This document shows, in pieces, positions 16,146 through 24,679 of a DNA stretch of 64,000 nucleotides (position 1 is the stretch's first letter; each line of letters opens with the position of its first letter). The notes beneath the pieces were generated by a model. That model was given only the letters and a program-made list of their open reading frames with translations. It did not search any database and was not told where the DNA came from. Origin of the DNA: Paraburkholderia ultramafica. GTDB taxonomy: Bacteria; Pseudomonadota; Gammaproteobacteria; Burkholderiales; Burkholderiaceae. The DNA is taken from NCBI RefSeq assembly GCF_902859915.1, contig NZ_CADIKK010000029.1, positions 1-64,000 on the forward strand, in the 5' to 3' direction. The translations under genes and the position numbers were made by a program.

Positions 16146-17156
16146 ATGTTCAAACCTCTTCTACGTCACACCGGCACGGCCGCGCTCTGCGCCGCGTTGC
16201 TCGCGATCAGTTGCAGTGCATTGGCCGCGGACCTGAAAAGCGGCCTAAAGATCGCCTTCATACCGAAGCAGATCAACAACCCCTACGAAGTGATCGCCGA
16301 CGACGGCGGCATGGCCGCGATCAAGGAATTCGGCGGCGTGGGCAAGGTGGTGGGGCCGTCGGATGCGGGCGCGTCGTCGCAGGTGCAGTACATCAACACG
16401 CTGATCACGCAGCGGCAGGACGCGATCGTGATCGCCGCCAACGACGCGAACGCGGTGGTGCCGTATCTGAAGAAAGCGATGGGGCAAGGCATCAAGGTGG
16501 TGACCTTCGACTCCGACACGGCGCCCGAGGGCCGGCAACTGTTCGTCAATCAGGCGAACGCGGAAGGCATTGGCCGTGGCCAGGTGCAACTGGTGTCGAA
16601 GCTGATGGGCGGCGAGGGCGAGTTCGCGGTGCTGTCGGCCACGCCGAACGCGACCAACCAGAACACGTGGATCAAATGGATGCAGGAGGAGTTGAAGAAG
16701 CCGGAGTACGCGAAGATCAAGCTCGTGAAAATCGCCTACGGTAACGACGACGATCAGAAGTCGTTCGTCGAAACGCAGGGTTTGTTGCAGGCGTATCCGA
16801 ACCTGAAGGCGATCGTCGCGCCGACCACGGTCGGCATTGCGGCCGCCGCGCGTTATATCTCCTCGTCGTCGAGCAAGGGCAAGGTGGTCGTTACCGGTCT
16901 CGGCACGCCGAACCAGATGCGCGCGTTCGTGAAGAACGGCACCGTGAAGGCGTTCCAGTTGTGGGATCCGAACCAGCTCGGCTACCTCGCGGCTTATGCG
17001 GCGGCGGCACTGTCGTCGGGCAAGATCAGCGGCAAGGAAGGCGAGTCGTTCGACGCCGGCAAGCTCGGCAAGCGCACGATCGGGCAGCAAGGCGAAATCA
17101 TTCTCGGACCGCCGACCACGTTCGACGCGACCAATATCGACAACTTCAACTTCTAA
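16146..17156 (+). CDS. rhaS: Rhamnose ABC transporter substrate-binding protein
   Basis: A periplasmic sugar-binding protein of the Peripla_BP_4 type, 336 residues. A signal peptide (MFKPLLRHTGTAALCAALLAISCSALA) is cleaved before ADL. The mature domain has IAFIPKQINNPYEVIADDGG, VVTFDSDTAPEGR and VTGLGTPNQMRAFVKNG, which resemble RhaS proteins of rhizobia. A GGAGAC site precedes ATG 16146. It is the last gene of the rhaM-lactonase-rhaTPQS run and is followed by a strong hairpin. The ligand is inferred from gene context. Confidence 0.87.
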   Translation: MFKPLLRHTGTAALCAALLAISCSALAADLKSGLKIAFIPKQINNPYEVIADDGGMAAIKEFGGVGKVVGPSDAGASSQVQYINTLITQRQDAIVIAANDANAVVPYLKKAMGQGIKVVTFDSDTAPEGRQLFVNQANAEGIGRGQVQLVSKLMGGEGEFAVLSATPNATNQNTWIKWMQEELKKPEYAKIKLVKIAYGNDDDQKSFVETQGLLQAYPNLKAIVAPTTVGIAAAARYISSSSSKGKVVVTGLGTPNQMRAFVKNGTVKAFQLWDPNQLGYLAAYAAAALSSGKISGKEGESFDAGKLGKRTIGQQGEIILGPPTTFDATNIDNFNF

Positions 17157-17223
17157 TCTGGCCTGCGTGATGGCCACTCGGCTAGTAGTTCGTACACCAC
17201 GCGTCTGATGACCTGATGTACGA

Positions 17224-17258
17224 GGCGCGTCGGGCGGCAAAAAAACGCCCGACGCGCC
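17224..17258. terminator. Bidirectional hairpin terminator after rhaS
   Basis: A perfect 13-bp stem GGCGCGTCGGGCG (17224-17236) pairs with 17246-17258 around a nine-base loop containing seven adenines. It separates the convergent rhaS and nasS genes, whose ends lie 67 and 9 bases away. The T-run after the stem is short, but stem strength and position support a terminator for both directions. Confidence 0.8.
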
Positions 17259-17266
17259 TTCTCCCT

Positions 17267-18427
17267 TCACCGCCGGATCACAAAGCGCCGCGCATAACCT
17301 GCCGACGGCGTGCCGCTACCCCACACCTCGCCGTCGATCAGCACCTGCGTCACGTCCTCGCCAGGCAGCGCCACGTTCACGCGCGCGGCCGCTTCGCGAT
17401 ACAACTGCGTCTGGTTGATCCGCGCCGCGATCTGCGCGTAATCCGTGCACGCGTCGATCATCCCCCAGCGCTCGAACTGCGTGAGAAACCACGCGCCTTC
17501 GAACGGGTGCGGATAGTTGACCGCGCCGTCGTCGAAGAATCGCACCGGCAGGCTGCGCGGCGTGACGGTGGCGAAGCCTGCAACATCGGCGCCGAGCCGG
17601 GCTGCGATCAGGGTTTCATCGATGCCGATGTAGTCGGGCCGCGCGAGCCAGCGCGCGATGTCCTCGCGATGCTCCGCGCCGTCCAGCCAGCGGCACGCTT
17701 CGAGCATCGTCTGCACGAGGGCGCGCGTCGCATGGGGATTCGCGTCGACGAAAGCGCGCCGGCACGCGAGCACCTTCTCGGGATGATCGGGCCACACCTC
17801 GCTCGTATAAGCCACCGTTCTGCCGACGCGTTGCGCTTCGGCCAGCGCATTCCACGGCTCGCCGACACACAGGCCGTCGAGCTTGTCGTCGGCGAGCGCG
17901 GCGACCATTTGCGGCGGCGGAATCACGACGCTCTCGATATCGCGCAACGGATCGACGCCCTGCGACGCGAGCCAGTAGTCCAGCCACATCGCATGCGTGC
18001 CGGTCGGGAAGGTCTGCGCGAAGACCGGCTTGCGGCCGAGCGTCGCCAGCGCTTTGGGCAACGTGCGGTATTCGGCGAGCGCATCGGCGAGCCGGTTCGA
18101 CAGCGTGACGGCCTGGCCGTTGCGGTTGAGCACCATCAGCACGGCCATGTCCGTTTGCGGACCGCCGAGCCCGAGCTGCACGCCGTAGACGAGCCCGTAG
18201 AGCGCGTGCGCCGCGTCGAGATCGCCCGACAGCAGCTTGTCGCGCACGGCGGCCCATGACGGCTGACGGGAGAGTTCGAGCGTCAGGCCATGCGCGTGGC
18301 CGAACTCGAGCAGCTTCGCGGCGACGAGCGGCGCGGCGTCGGACAGCGCGACAAAACCGAGTCGCAGATGGGTCTTTTCGAGCCGCCCCGATGAGGACGA
18401 TGCGGCGATGGCAGCGGGAGTATTCAT
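17267..18427 (-). CDS. nasS: NasS-like nitrate/nitrite sensor protein
   Basis: NasS is a cytoplasmic homologue of nitrate-binding proteins (NrtA/CmpA family) that sequesters the antiterminator NasT until nitrate or nitrite binds. The 386-residue protein lacks a signal peptide, which separates it from transport proteins. It shows family segments RLGFVALSDAAPLVAA, QTFPTGTHAMWLDYWLASQGVDP, VIPPPQMVAAL and GLCVGEPWNALA. Its start lies ten bases after the nasT stop, so the two form an operon. The C-terminal TPSAGYARRFVIRR is also usual for this family. No nitrate transporter or reductase gene adjoins it. Confidence 0.88.
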   Translation of the reverse strand: MNTPAAIAASSSSGRLEKTHLRLGFVALSDAAPLVAAKLLEFGHAHGLTLELSRQPSWAAVRDKLLSGDLDAAHALYGLVYGVQLGLGGPQTDMAVLMVLNRNGQAVTLSNRLADALAEYRTLPKALATLGRKPVFAQTFPTGTHAMWLDYWLASQGVDPLRDIESVVIPPPQMVAALADDKLDGLCVGEPWNALAEAQRVGRTVAYTSEVWPDHPEKVLACRRAFVDANPHATRALVQTMLEACRWLDGAEHREDIARWLARPDYIGIDETLIAARLGADVAGFATVTPRSLPVRFFDDGAVNYPHPFEGAWFLTQFERWGMIDACTDYAQIAARINQTQLYREAAARVNVALPGEDVTQVLIDGEVWGSGTPSAGYARRFVIRR

Positions 18428-18437
18428 GAGCGGCGCT

Positions 18438-19013
18438 TCATTTGAGCGAGTCGGCCGACGCGACGACCGCGCGCGCGACTTCGGCGAGCTTGACGCCCTG
18501 GTTCATCGCGCGTTTGCGCAGGATGGCGTAGGCGGCATGTTCGGTGATTTTCTGCTGATCCATCAGCAGGCGTTTGGCGCGATCGATCAACTTGCGCTCG
18601 GCGAGCTCGTTCTCGACTTGCGCGAGGCGTTCGCGCAACTGCGATTCCTGCGCAAAACGCGCGAGCGCGACTTCGAGGATCGGAGCGAGCCGCTCCGTCG
18701 CGAGGCCTTCGACGAGATAGGCCGTGACGCCCGCGTTGACCGCGTCGCGGATCAACTGCTGGTTGGCATCGTGGCTGAACATCAGCACGGGACGCGGCGC
18801 GGTCGCGTTCATCACCGCGAGCTGTTCGAGCGTGTCGCGCGACGGCGATTCCGTGTCGATGATGATGACGTCGGGCCGCTCGTTCTGCACCGCGCGATGC
18901 AGCTCCTGCGGTGTCGCCGTGCCGGCCAGCATCTCGCAGCCGAGCCGGGCGAGGGCGTCGCGCAGATCGCCAATGGGCTTGTCGGTATCGGTTACGAGGA
19001 GAACACGCAGCAT
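18438..19013 (-). CDS. nasT: NasT-like ANTAR-domain antiterminator
   Basis: A 191-residue response-regulator-like protein: a receiver-type domain (MLRVLLVTDTDKP, with Asp53 in VIIIDTES), a coiled linker (LRERLAQVENELAERK), then an ANTAR RNA-binding domain (IDRAKRLLMDQQKITEHAAYAILRKRAM, written in parts). ANTAR proteins bind two-hairpin motifs in leader RNAs and prevent termination. NasT does so for nitrate assimilation genes when released by NasS. The receiver lacks a clear conserved Lys near its end, in keeping with phosphorylation-independent control by NasS. Confidence 0.9.
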   Translation of the reverse strand: MLRVLLVTDTDKPIGDLRDALARLGCEMLAGTATPQELHRAVQNERPDVIIIDTESPSRDTLEQLAVMNATAPRPVLMFSHDANQQLIRDAVNAGVTAYLVEGLATERLAPILEVALARFAQESQLRERLAQVENELAERKLIDRAKRLLMDQQKITEHAAYAILRKRAMNQGVKLAEVARAVVASADSLK

Positions 19014-19214
19014 GGGGTAGAGTTTTATCGACGGCTAACTACGGTTAAAGCAACAGATATGCCAGGCGACGCGCGCGGCAGTGACCCGCAGTGAGCCGCA
19101 GTGACCATAAGGCCATCACGGACTTACCCGCGCGGCCGGCAAGCGCCGTTGCACCCTCACGGGGCACGCGCGGTCGATGCACCGAAGCGGCGCATGCCGA
19201 TGCCGTTCACCCTG

Positions 19215-20454
19215 TCAGCGCCACTGCCTGTAGCTGCGCGGCGAGAACAGCCACGTCACCGCCATCATCGCGCCGACGCAAACGGCCAGCATCACCCAGG
19301 CGGCGCCGAAACCACCGCTCCAGCCTCGCACGAGCCCGGCAACGACCGGCGCGATGGCCGCGACGATAAAGCCAACCCCCTGCGTGAACGCGACCAGCCT
19401 GCCGGCCACGCGATGGTCGGTGGAATGGTCCATCGCGGTCACGAGCGTCAGCGAGAAGGTTCCGCCGAGTCCCGCGCCCGCCACGCCGATCCATAGCAGC
19501 GGTGCGGCGTCGGGCCAGACGATCAAGCCCAGTAGTCCGAACCATTGCGCCGACAGGCCCAGCGTCAACCACGGCCGGCGATCGCGGAACGACGCCGCGG
19601 CCAACGGCAGCAACAAGGCCGCCGCGGCCTGGAAGACCGTCATCCCGGCCAGCAGCGAGCCGCTCGCCGCGACGCTCACGCCGCGCTGCTGGTAGAACGC
19701 CGGCAACCACGCGACGAGGCTTGTATAACCGCCGTTGACGATGCCGAAATACAGCCCGAGCGTCCATGCGCGCCGTTTGTTCCAAAGCGCAAGCGGCACC
19801 GTTTGCGCCGGCTCGGCCTGCGCCTCCGGGGTTGTTCGAACGCTGGCGATTCAAAACCCACCAGCCGAGCAGCGCGACGCCGGCAGGCATCGCCCATACC
19901 GCGAGACCCGCGTGCCACGACTGCGTCGCGCGGCTCACCCACGGACTCAAACTCGCGCCGAGCCCGCCGCCGCCCATGATCGACGCGGAGAACACGCCCA
20001 TCGCCAACGGCACGCGCGCGTGAAAGCGCTGCTTCATGACGGCGGGCAGCAGCGCCTGGATCGCCGCGACGCCCACGCCCGCGAGTAGCGCCGTCGCGAG
20101 CAGCGCGGCGCCGCTCGACGCGGTCCACCGTGCCGCGCAGGCCAGCGCGATCGCCAGCAGGCCGAGCGCGACGCCGCGTGTCTCGCCGACACCGCGGGTC
20201 AGCGCGCCCGCGCCGAACGCGCCGATCCCCATCGCGACGACCGGCAGGCTGGTCAGCAACGACGCGCCGTAGAAGCTGAGGCCGGTGGTCTCGCGGATCG
20301 TCGTCATCAGCGGGCTGATCGACGTCAGCAGCGGGCGCAGATTGATGCCGATCACGACGATCGCGCCGAGCCACACGACGTCCTGCCACGTCAGCGCGGC
20401 GGACGCGTGGTCGGCGGGAGTATGGGTCGGGCTGGCGCTGGGGTGCGAAATCAC
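19215..20454 (-). pseudogene. CynX/NimT-type MFS transporter, frameshifted
   Basis: The N-terminal six helices are in one frame, starting at about GTG 20454 (VISHPSASPTHTP...WLGAIVVIGINLRPLLTSISPLM). They run to WWVLNRQRSNNPGGAG. The remaining helices are in another frame (VPLALWNKRRAWTLGLYFG ... HSTDHRVAGRLVAFTQGVGF) ending at 19215. Reading continues across if one base near 19820-19831, in a GC-rich run, is removed. The family (COG2807) includes the cyanate transporter CynX and the 2-nitroimidazole transporter NimT. A single-base indel may be a sequencing error or a real recent inactivation. The gene is divergent from a GntR regulator that probably controls it. Confidence 0.8.
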
Positions 20455-20604
20455 AATTGACCTGGATGCGAAAGAGGGACGGGGCGCCGCTCCGCAGACG
20501 CGACGACGAAAACCGGGCGAGCCGAGCCGGCATGGCCGACGAATCAAACATAAGGACCGTCGCGGCCTGGCTCACGGAGCCAGATAAAGCTGCAAGGATC
20601 ATTT

Positions 20605-20639
20605 TGGTCAACCATAATAACCTGGAATGGTTAACCATT
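20605..20639. promoter_or_regulatory. Paired palindromic operator between the MFS and GntR genes
   Basis: A perfect 14-base palindrome, AATGGTTAACCATT (20626-20639), contains TGGT-TA-ACCA. A second copy TGGT-CA-ACCA lies at 20605-20614, with centres 23 bases apart (about two helical turns). TGGT/ACCA arms are typical of FadR-subfamily GntR sites. The location between divergent genes supports autoregulation and control of the transporter. Confidence 0.6.
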
Positions 20640-20763
20640 TCCATGATGTCCGGTATAGCTCACGGCATAAGCGGATGGCATCGTGCGCCCGCCGCCGCTA
20701 GAATGCCGGGCGATATCGCTCCATTCCCGCTCCGTTCACGCTCAGTTCCCGGTTACTGACTCC

Positions 20764-21507
20764 ATGGCTCCACGCTCCCGGCGTTCCCCGTCCGCCGACA
20801 CCGAAACGCCCATTAGCAGCGCATCCGACGACGATCCGATCAGCGTCGAAGCGCGCATTTACGCGTCGATTACCGCGGCGTTGCTGCAGGGGCGTTTGCG
20901 GCCGGGCGCGCAACTGGTCGAGCGGGATCTCGCGGCCGCGTTCGGCTGCACTCGCGGCGCGCTGCGCAAAGTGCTGGCGCGGCTAGGCTTCGAGGGCAAA
21001 CTGGTGCTCGAGGCGAATCGCGGCGCGTTCGTGCCGTCGCCATCGGAAGAGGACATCCGCCAGGTGTACCGGGCGCGGCAGATCGTCGAGGCGGGGATCG
21101 TCGCGGCGCTCTGCGGAGCGTTGAGCGCCGCGCACAAGCGCCGCTTGCGCGCGCATGTGCGCAGCGAAGAGAAGGCGTTGCGCACCGGGGCCATCGAGGA
21201 ATCGGTGCGCCTTGCGGGTCAGTTTCACGTGCTGCTGACGGAACTGGCGGGCGGCACCGAGCTGCTCGGACTGGTCGGGCAACTGGTCGCGAAAACCGAG
21301 TTGTACAAGGCGCTGTTCGATCCGTCGAAGGGCTCAACCTGTTCCGCGGACGAGCACACGCACATCATCGAAGCGCTCGACGCCGGCGATCTGCAAGCGG
21401 CGTTAGCGGCGATGCGCGAGCATCTGTCGGAACTGGAAGAGCGGGTAGTCGAGCAGGTGCGCAAAAGCGCCGCCGGAGAGGATCTCGGAGCGGTGTTCGG
21501 GCTGTAG
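20764..21507 (+). CDS. GntR-family (FadR/FCD) transcriptional regulator
   Basis: A 247-residue protein. After a polar tail comes the winged helix (ARIYASITAALLQGRLRPGAQLVERDLAAAFGCTRGALRKVLARL, in parts), residues about 25-95, then an all-helical FCD ligand-binding domain. FCD features include RQIVEAGIVAALCG, FHVLLTELAGGTELLGLV and EHTHIIEALDAGDLQAALAAMREHL, which carry the metal/ligand residues Asp/His. It is divergent from the MFS gene, with a palindromic site pair between them. The effector is unknown, probably a small carboxylate as for most FCD regulators. Confidence 0.85.
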   Translation: MAPRSRRSPSADTETPISSASDDDPISVEARIYASITAALLQGRLRPGAQLVERDLAAAFGCTRGALRKVLARLGFEGKLVLEANRGAFVPSPSEEDIRQVYRARQIVEAGIVAALCGALSAAHKRRLRAHVRSEEKALRTGAIEESVRLAGQFHVLLTELAGGTELLGLVGQLVAKTELYKALFDPSKGSTCSADEHTHIIEALDAGDLQAALAAMREHLSELEERVVEQVRKSAAGEDLGAVFGL

Positions 21508-21883
21508 AAAAAACACGATGGCGCGCGAGGGTGCGCAGCATCCGTTGACGGCGGAAAGGGCGCGGCGGTAAAGCGGCAGGCAGAGCCGCGTGCGAGAAGA
21601 TCGGTAAAGCGACCGGCCGCGCAGCACGGTGTGCAGCTTGAGCGACTCGTGCTCGTGAGTGAGCAAGCAAGCCGCCTTGGCCAATCCACATCGAGCAACC
21701 CGCGACGGGCAACTCGTGAGCAGCACGCGTGGAACTCATGCGCTGCCGCGGCGCGCCGCTCAGGCGCGATTCAATGACTCAGCGAGTCAAGCCGGAGAAG
21801 GCGCGCGAAAAGGTTCGCGTACAACTCAATCGCAATCGGTCACGCAACGACCGTGCACAGCGCGGTCAGCTTGCCGTCAGGCC
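21508..21883. other. 376-bp gap between convergent GntR and infA genes
   Basis: I see no gene, clear terminator or repeat. Open frames in this stretch are arginine/alanine-rich products of high GC and have no start signals. Confidence 0.4.
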
Positions 21884-22159
21884 TTAACGGCGACGCAATT
21901 GCGTATTGCTGCGGGCGCTGCCGCCACCGGTGGCGCGCTCGTCTTTATGACGAAAATTGATCCGGCCTTTGGTCAGATCGTAGACCGACAGTTCCAGCGT
22001 CACGCGGTCGCCCGCGAGAATACGGATGTGGTTCTTGCGCATGCGTCCGGACGCGTAAGCGCCAACCACGACGCCGTTGTCGAGCGTCACGCGGTAACGG
22101 CTGTCCGGAAGTACTTCGTCGACGATACCGTCAAGTTCAAGCAGTTCTTCTTTCGCCAT
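21884..22159 (-). CDS. infA: Translation initiation factor IF-1 (second, extended copy type)
   Basis: IF-1 binds the ribosomal A site during initiation. The start ATG 22159 gives MAKEELLELDGIVDEVLPDSRYRV, the OB-fold with GRMRKNHIRILAGDRVTLELSVYDLTKGRINFR. These are the conserved 30S-contact residues. The protein has 91 residues, about 20 more than E. coli IF-1, because of a basic C-terminal tail (HKDERATGGGSARSNTQLRRR). It is not within a ribosomal-protein operon, unlike the canonical infA of Burkholderiales, so it is probably the second paralogue often found in this order. Confidence 0.93.
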   Translation of the reverse strand: MAKEELLELDGIVDEVLPDSRYRVTLDNGVVVGAYASGRMRKNHIRILAGDRVTLELSVYDLTKGRINFRHKDERATGGGSARSNTQLRRR

Positions 22160-22295
22160 GCATAACTCCTGGTCGATGGGATAACGGGGTGCTGGTCGCC
22201 GGCGAAAAACCGGGCGGCACAACATTGGATACGGTTGACAGCGGGTTGTCAGACCCGCTGCGTTGCGACATCAGCCTCTACGCTGATAGTACCGC

Positions 22296-22577
22296 TCAAA
22301 GATCGGCGATGGACTGGCCGTCCACGCGGCCGTCGATCAACTGTTCGGCGTGAGCCATGCACGCAATGCGCGCCTTGCCCGTGCCGTCGAACGGAAACAG
22401 GTACTGCAGACGGAACACCCGGCCGTCGGCCGCCGGATTGGCGCCCACGCGGCAGATGCGCACCGACGCGTCGTAGCCGGCATCCGCATTGCGGCTCGTC
22501 TGACCGTCCGCCGGACGGCGCGGATAGACGAGCGGGTGAATTTCGTAGCCCTTGTACGTCTTGACAACCGAGTTCAT
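22296..22577 (-). CDS. Conserved hypothetical protein, 93 residues
   Basis: ATG 22577 opens MNSVVKTYKGYEIHPLVYPRRPADGQTSRN (in parts), followed by YDASVRICRVGANPAADGRVFRLQYLFPF and a C-terminal AHAEQLIDGRVDGQSIADL. It reads as a compact beta-rich domain with a C-terminal helix, without a signal peptide. I recall similar small proteins throughout Burkholderia but no named function. It lies downstream of a long non-coding stretch. Confidence 0.65.
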   Translation of the reverse strand: MNSVVKTYKGYEIHPLVYPRRPADGQTSRNADAGYDASVRICRVGANPAADGRVFRLQYLFPFDGTGKARIACMAHAEQLIDGRVDGQSIADL

Positions 22578-23138
22578 GAAACATGTGTCCTGTAATACGT
22601 GGCCGACATGTCACGCGTGTTACGCGCGGCAAGACCGGCCGGCGGCGCTGCACCGTGGGGCGCGCCGCCATGGAAAAAGTTGGCACAGGCCCGTTGGCAA
22701 GGGCTTGAGCGCGGCCGCGCAAAATCGCGGATTCGATGGAGAAGAACGCTGAAGTCGCGCAGACATCGGGCGCGTAAAGCTGAACCACTCAGCTGTACAA
22801 CTCGCGACGGCGAATGCATGCGGCGCATTGCCGGAGTGACGGGATCGCCGACGGGCGGCGGTCGAACAGTCGGGGGCGTGCGGAGATGCCGGTTGGAGAC
22901 TGCCCGGTGTTGCCTTGTGCTGCCAGTGCTACGAATGCGGAATACAGCTATTCCAATATGATGCACTAAATGAGGCTAATTGGATAGCAAAAACTTCCGC
23001 GCATAGGCAAACCGCCCAACTGGCGGGGCTTTGAGCGCGGCGAAGAGATCGCTGGCGGCGCGCTGCGCATGAGCGGCACGCCGTGTACGCAGCGCGCCGC
23101 AATGGCGCAGCCCGCTGCCTGGTGGGCGCAACGGCGCT
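22578..23138. other. 561-bp stretch without a recognisable gene
   Basis: Frames here give arginine-rich shadows only. A short CCGCC-N5-GGCGG hairpin followed by GGCTTT at about 23011-23030 might be a weak terminator. The stretch around 22900-22985 is AT-richer and may hold promoters for flanking genes. Confidence 0.35.
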
Positions 23139-23357
23139 TCAGCGGGAGGTTTCGGCGACGCGTTTCCGCAACTCGCGCGAAGCCGCGAGCGGAATGCGGG
23201 CGTCATCCCAACCGGCCAGCCATTCGACCTCCTTCGACGTGAAGATCTGCCCGTGATTGCGCAGCGCGTATTGCAGCGAATCGATGATGTGATTGCGGAT
23301 GATTTCCGGCGTGCCTTCGTCATCGAGCACGGCGCGAAACGCTTCGAGCGTGGCCAT
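23139..23357 (-). CDS. Small conserved soluble protein, 72 residues
   Basis: From ATG 23357 the product reads MATLEAFRAVLDDEGTPEIIRNHIIDSLQYALRN (in parts) and then HGQIFTSKEVEWLAGWDDARIPLAASRELRKRV. It is acidic, helical and without a signal. An upstream in-frame start (23414) would add an unlikely Cys-rich tail. No family name is known to me. The well-formed helix pattern and the ordinary codon bias argue that it is real. Confidence 0.6.
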   Translation of the reverse strand: MATLEAFRAVLDDEGTPEIIRNHIIDSLQYALRNHGQIFTSKEVEWLAGWDDARIPLAASRELRKRVAETSR

Positions 23358-23626
23358 CTGCGGCTCCGTGAAATAGTTGGTTCTGTTATCGCATGAAAAA
23401 AATCGCCTCGCCAAGCGGACAAAAATCGCCGTGCGGTGGCGGGAAGGCGCGCGTGGCGGGTTTTTGAGCGGAGTGGACGGTGCAGCAGTCGCGGCGGCCA
23501 GGCGGGGTGGCTACAATGGCGAGTTGCCGCGTGCGGCCTGGTTGGCTCCGCCTTCGGCAGCGGCTTTTTCTCACCGCTTCGCGTCTGCGAAACCGGCGCC
23601 GCATCCTTCGAACACTGCGACTTCCA

Positions 23627-24271
23627 ATGCGCAATCCAAACGTGTCTCCTGTGAAAGACCTGCTGCTGGAGCGTTATGCTCCGATCGCCGACGGCATCGC
23701 GGCGCTCCTCTATCCGTGTGCCGAAGTGGTGATTCACGACTTGCGCGATCAGACCATCGCCTACCTGGTGAACAACCTGTCGAAGCTCGAAGTCGGCGGC
23801 CCGTCGGTGCTCGACGAGGTCCATTACGCGGCGCGCGGCCAGACGATCGGACCGTACGAGAAGCTCAACTGGGACGGCCGGCGCATGCGTTGCGTGAGCA
23901 ACATCCTGTTCGACGACGATGGCAAGCCGGCCGGCATGCTGTGCATCAACTTCAATATCGCGGTGTTCGAGGACGTGCGCTCGACGCTCGATCTGTTCAT
24001 CAAGGGCGGCAGCCTGACGGACGCGCCCGCGGAAGACCTGTTCCGCGACGACTGGCAGGATCGCATCAACACGTATTTGCACACGTGGCTGCGTGAGCGG
24101 CAGATCGGCATCAATGCGCTCACGCGCGAACACAAGCGGGAGATCGTCGAAGCGCTGCACGCGCAGGGCGCGTTTCGCGGCCGTAGCTCGGCGAACTACG
24201 TGGCCGCCGTGCTGACGATGGGGCGCGCCACGGTCTACAAGATTCTGAAGCAGATGAAAGAGGCCGGCTGA
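23627..24271 (+). CDS. YheO/DauR-like PAS and HTH regulator
   Basis: A 214-residue transcription factor with an N-terminal PAS_6 (YheO) domain and a C-terminal HTH_22 domain. The PAS part spans residues about 8-115: LLLERYAPIADGIAALLYPCAEVVIHDL, VNNLSKLEVGGPSVLDE and GMLCINFNIAVFED. The HTH part ends the protein: LTREHKREIVEALHAQGAF, RGRSSANYVAAVLTMGRATVYKILKQM. DauR-type members regulate D-arginine catabolism, but the target here is unknown. The start is uncertain: ATG 23627 has no strong ribosome-binding site and GTG 23651 is an alternative. Confidence 0.8.
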   Translation: MRNPNVSPVKDLLLERYAPIADGIAALLYPCAEVVIHDLRDQTIAYLVNNLSKLEVGGPSVLDEVHYAARGQTIGPYEKLNWDGRRMRCVSNILFDDDGKPAGMLCINFNIAVFEDVRSTLDLFIKGGSLTDAPAEDLFRDDWQDRINTYLHTWLRERQIGINALTREHKREIVEALHAQGAFRGRSSANYVAAVLTMGRATVYKILKQMKEAG

Positions 24272-24277
24272 AGCTCC

Positions 24278-24356
24278 GGAGGAAGCCCCCTTTGGGGCGC
24301 ACTGGAGGAAGTCCTCTTGGGGGCGTCCCGGAGGAAGTCCCCTTGGGCGACGCCCC
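24278..24356. repeat. Three tandem 26-bp units with internal hairpins
   Basis: The unit GGAGGAAG-YCCYCTTGGGGGC-GYCCC is repeated at 24278-24303, 24304-24329 and 24330-24356, with small variations. Each unit can fold as CCCC-TT-GGGG. The array directly follows the YheO-like gene (stop at 24269-24271) and precedes the DUF1653 gene, so it may act as a 3'-end or terminator-like element. Confidence 0.8.
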
Positions 24357-24409
24357 GACAGTCGCCGCGCCGAAGCGCTGCGGTTTTCAATCGTTCGAGG
24401 AGGATGGCA

Positions 24410-24601
24410 ATGGTGCGTTACCGGCACTACAAAGGCGGTATTTACGAACTGGTTTGCGAAGCTACACTGGAGTCCGACCCGGCTGTCACGATGATCGTCT
24501 ACAAAGCCAGCAATGGTACGATCTGGACGCGTCCCGCTTCGGTGTTTTTCGAGCTGATCGAGCAGGACGGCGTCAAGGTGCCGCGCTTCGCACCGATTTA
24601 A
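24410..24601 (+). CDS. DUF1653 small protein
   Basis: A 63-residue protein with the family core YRHYKGGIYELVCEATLESD (written to 20 residues) and VYKASNGTIWTRPASVFFELI. The start is ATG 24410, because GAGGAGG (24397-24403) lies at the correct distance; the ATG immediately at 24404 is too close. DUF1653 proteins are small beta folds of unknown function, widespread in bacteria. Confidence 0.85.
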   Translation: MVRYRHYKGGIYELVCEATLESDPAVTMIVYKASNGTIWTRPASVFFELIEQDGVKVPRFAPI

Positions 24602-24679
24602 CCAGGCGCGGGCGTTTAGCTCGGCTCATCTCAGCTCAGCCTGACGCGCGCTGGCATGCAGCACTAGCAGGAAATCCGA

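Noticed and set aside
16245..17270. Long minus-strand frame opposite rhaS
   Set aside because: Antisense shadow of a GC-rich gene; Arg/His/Leu-rich with no domain.
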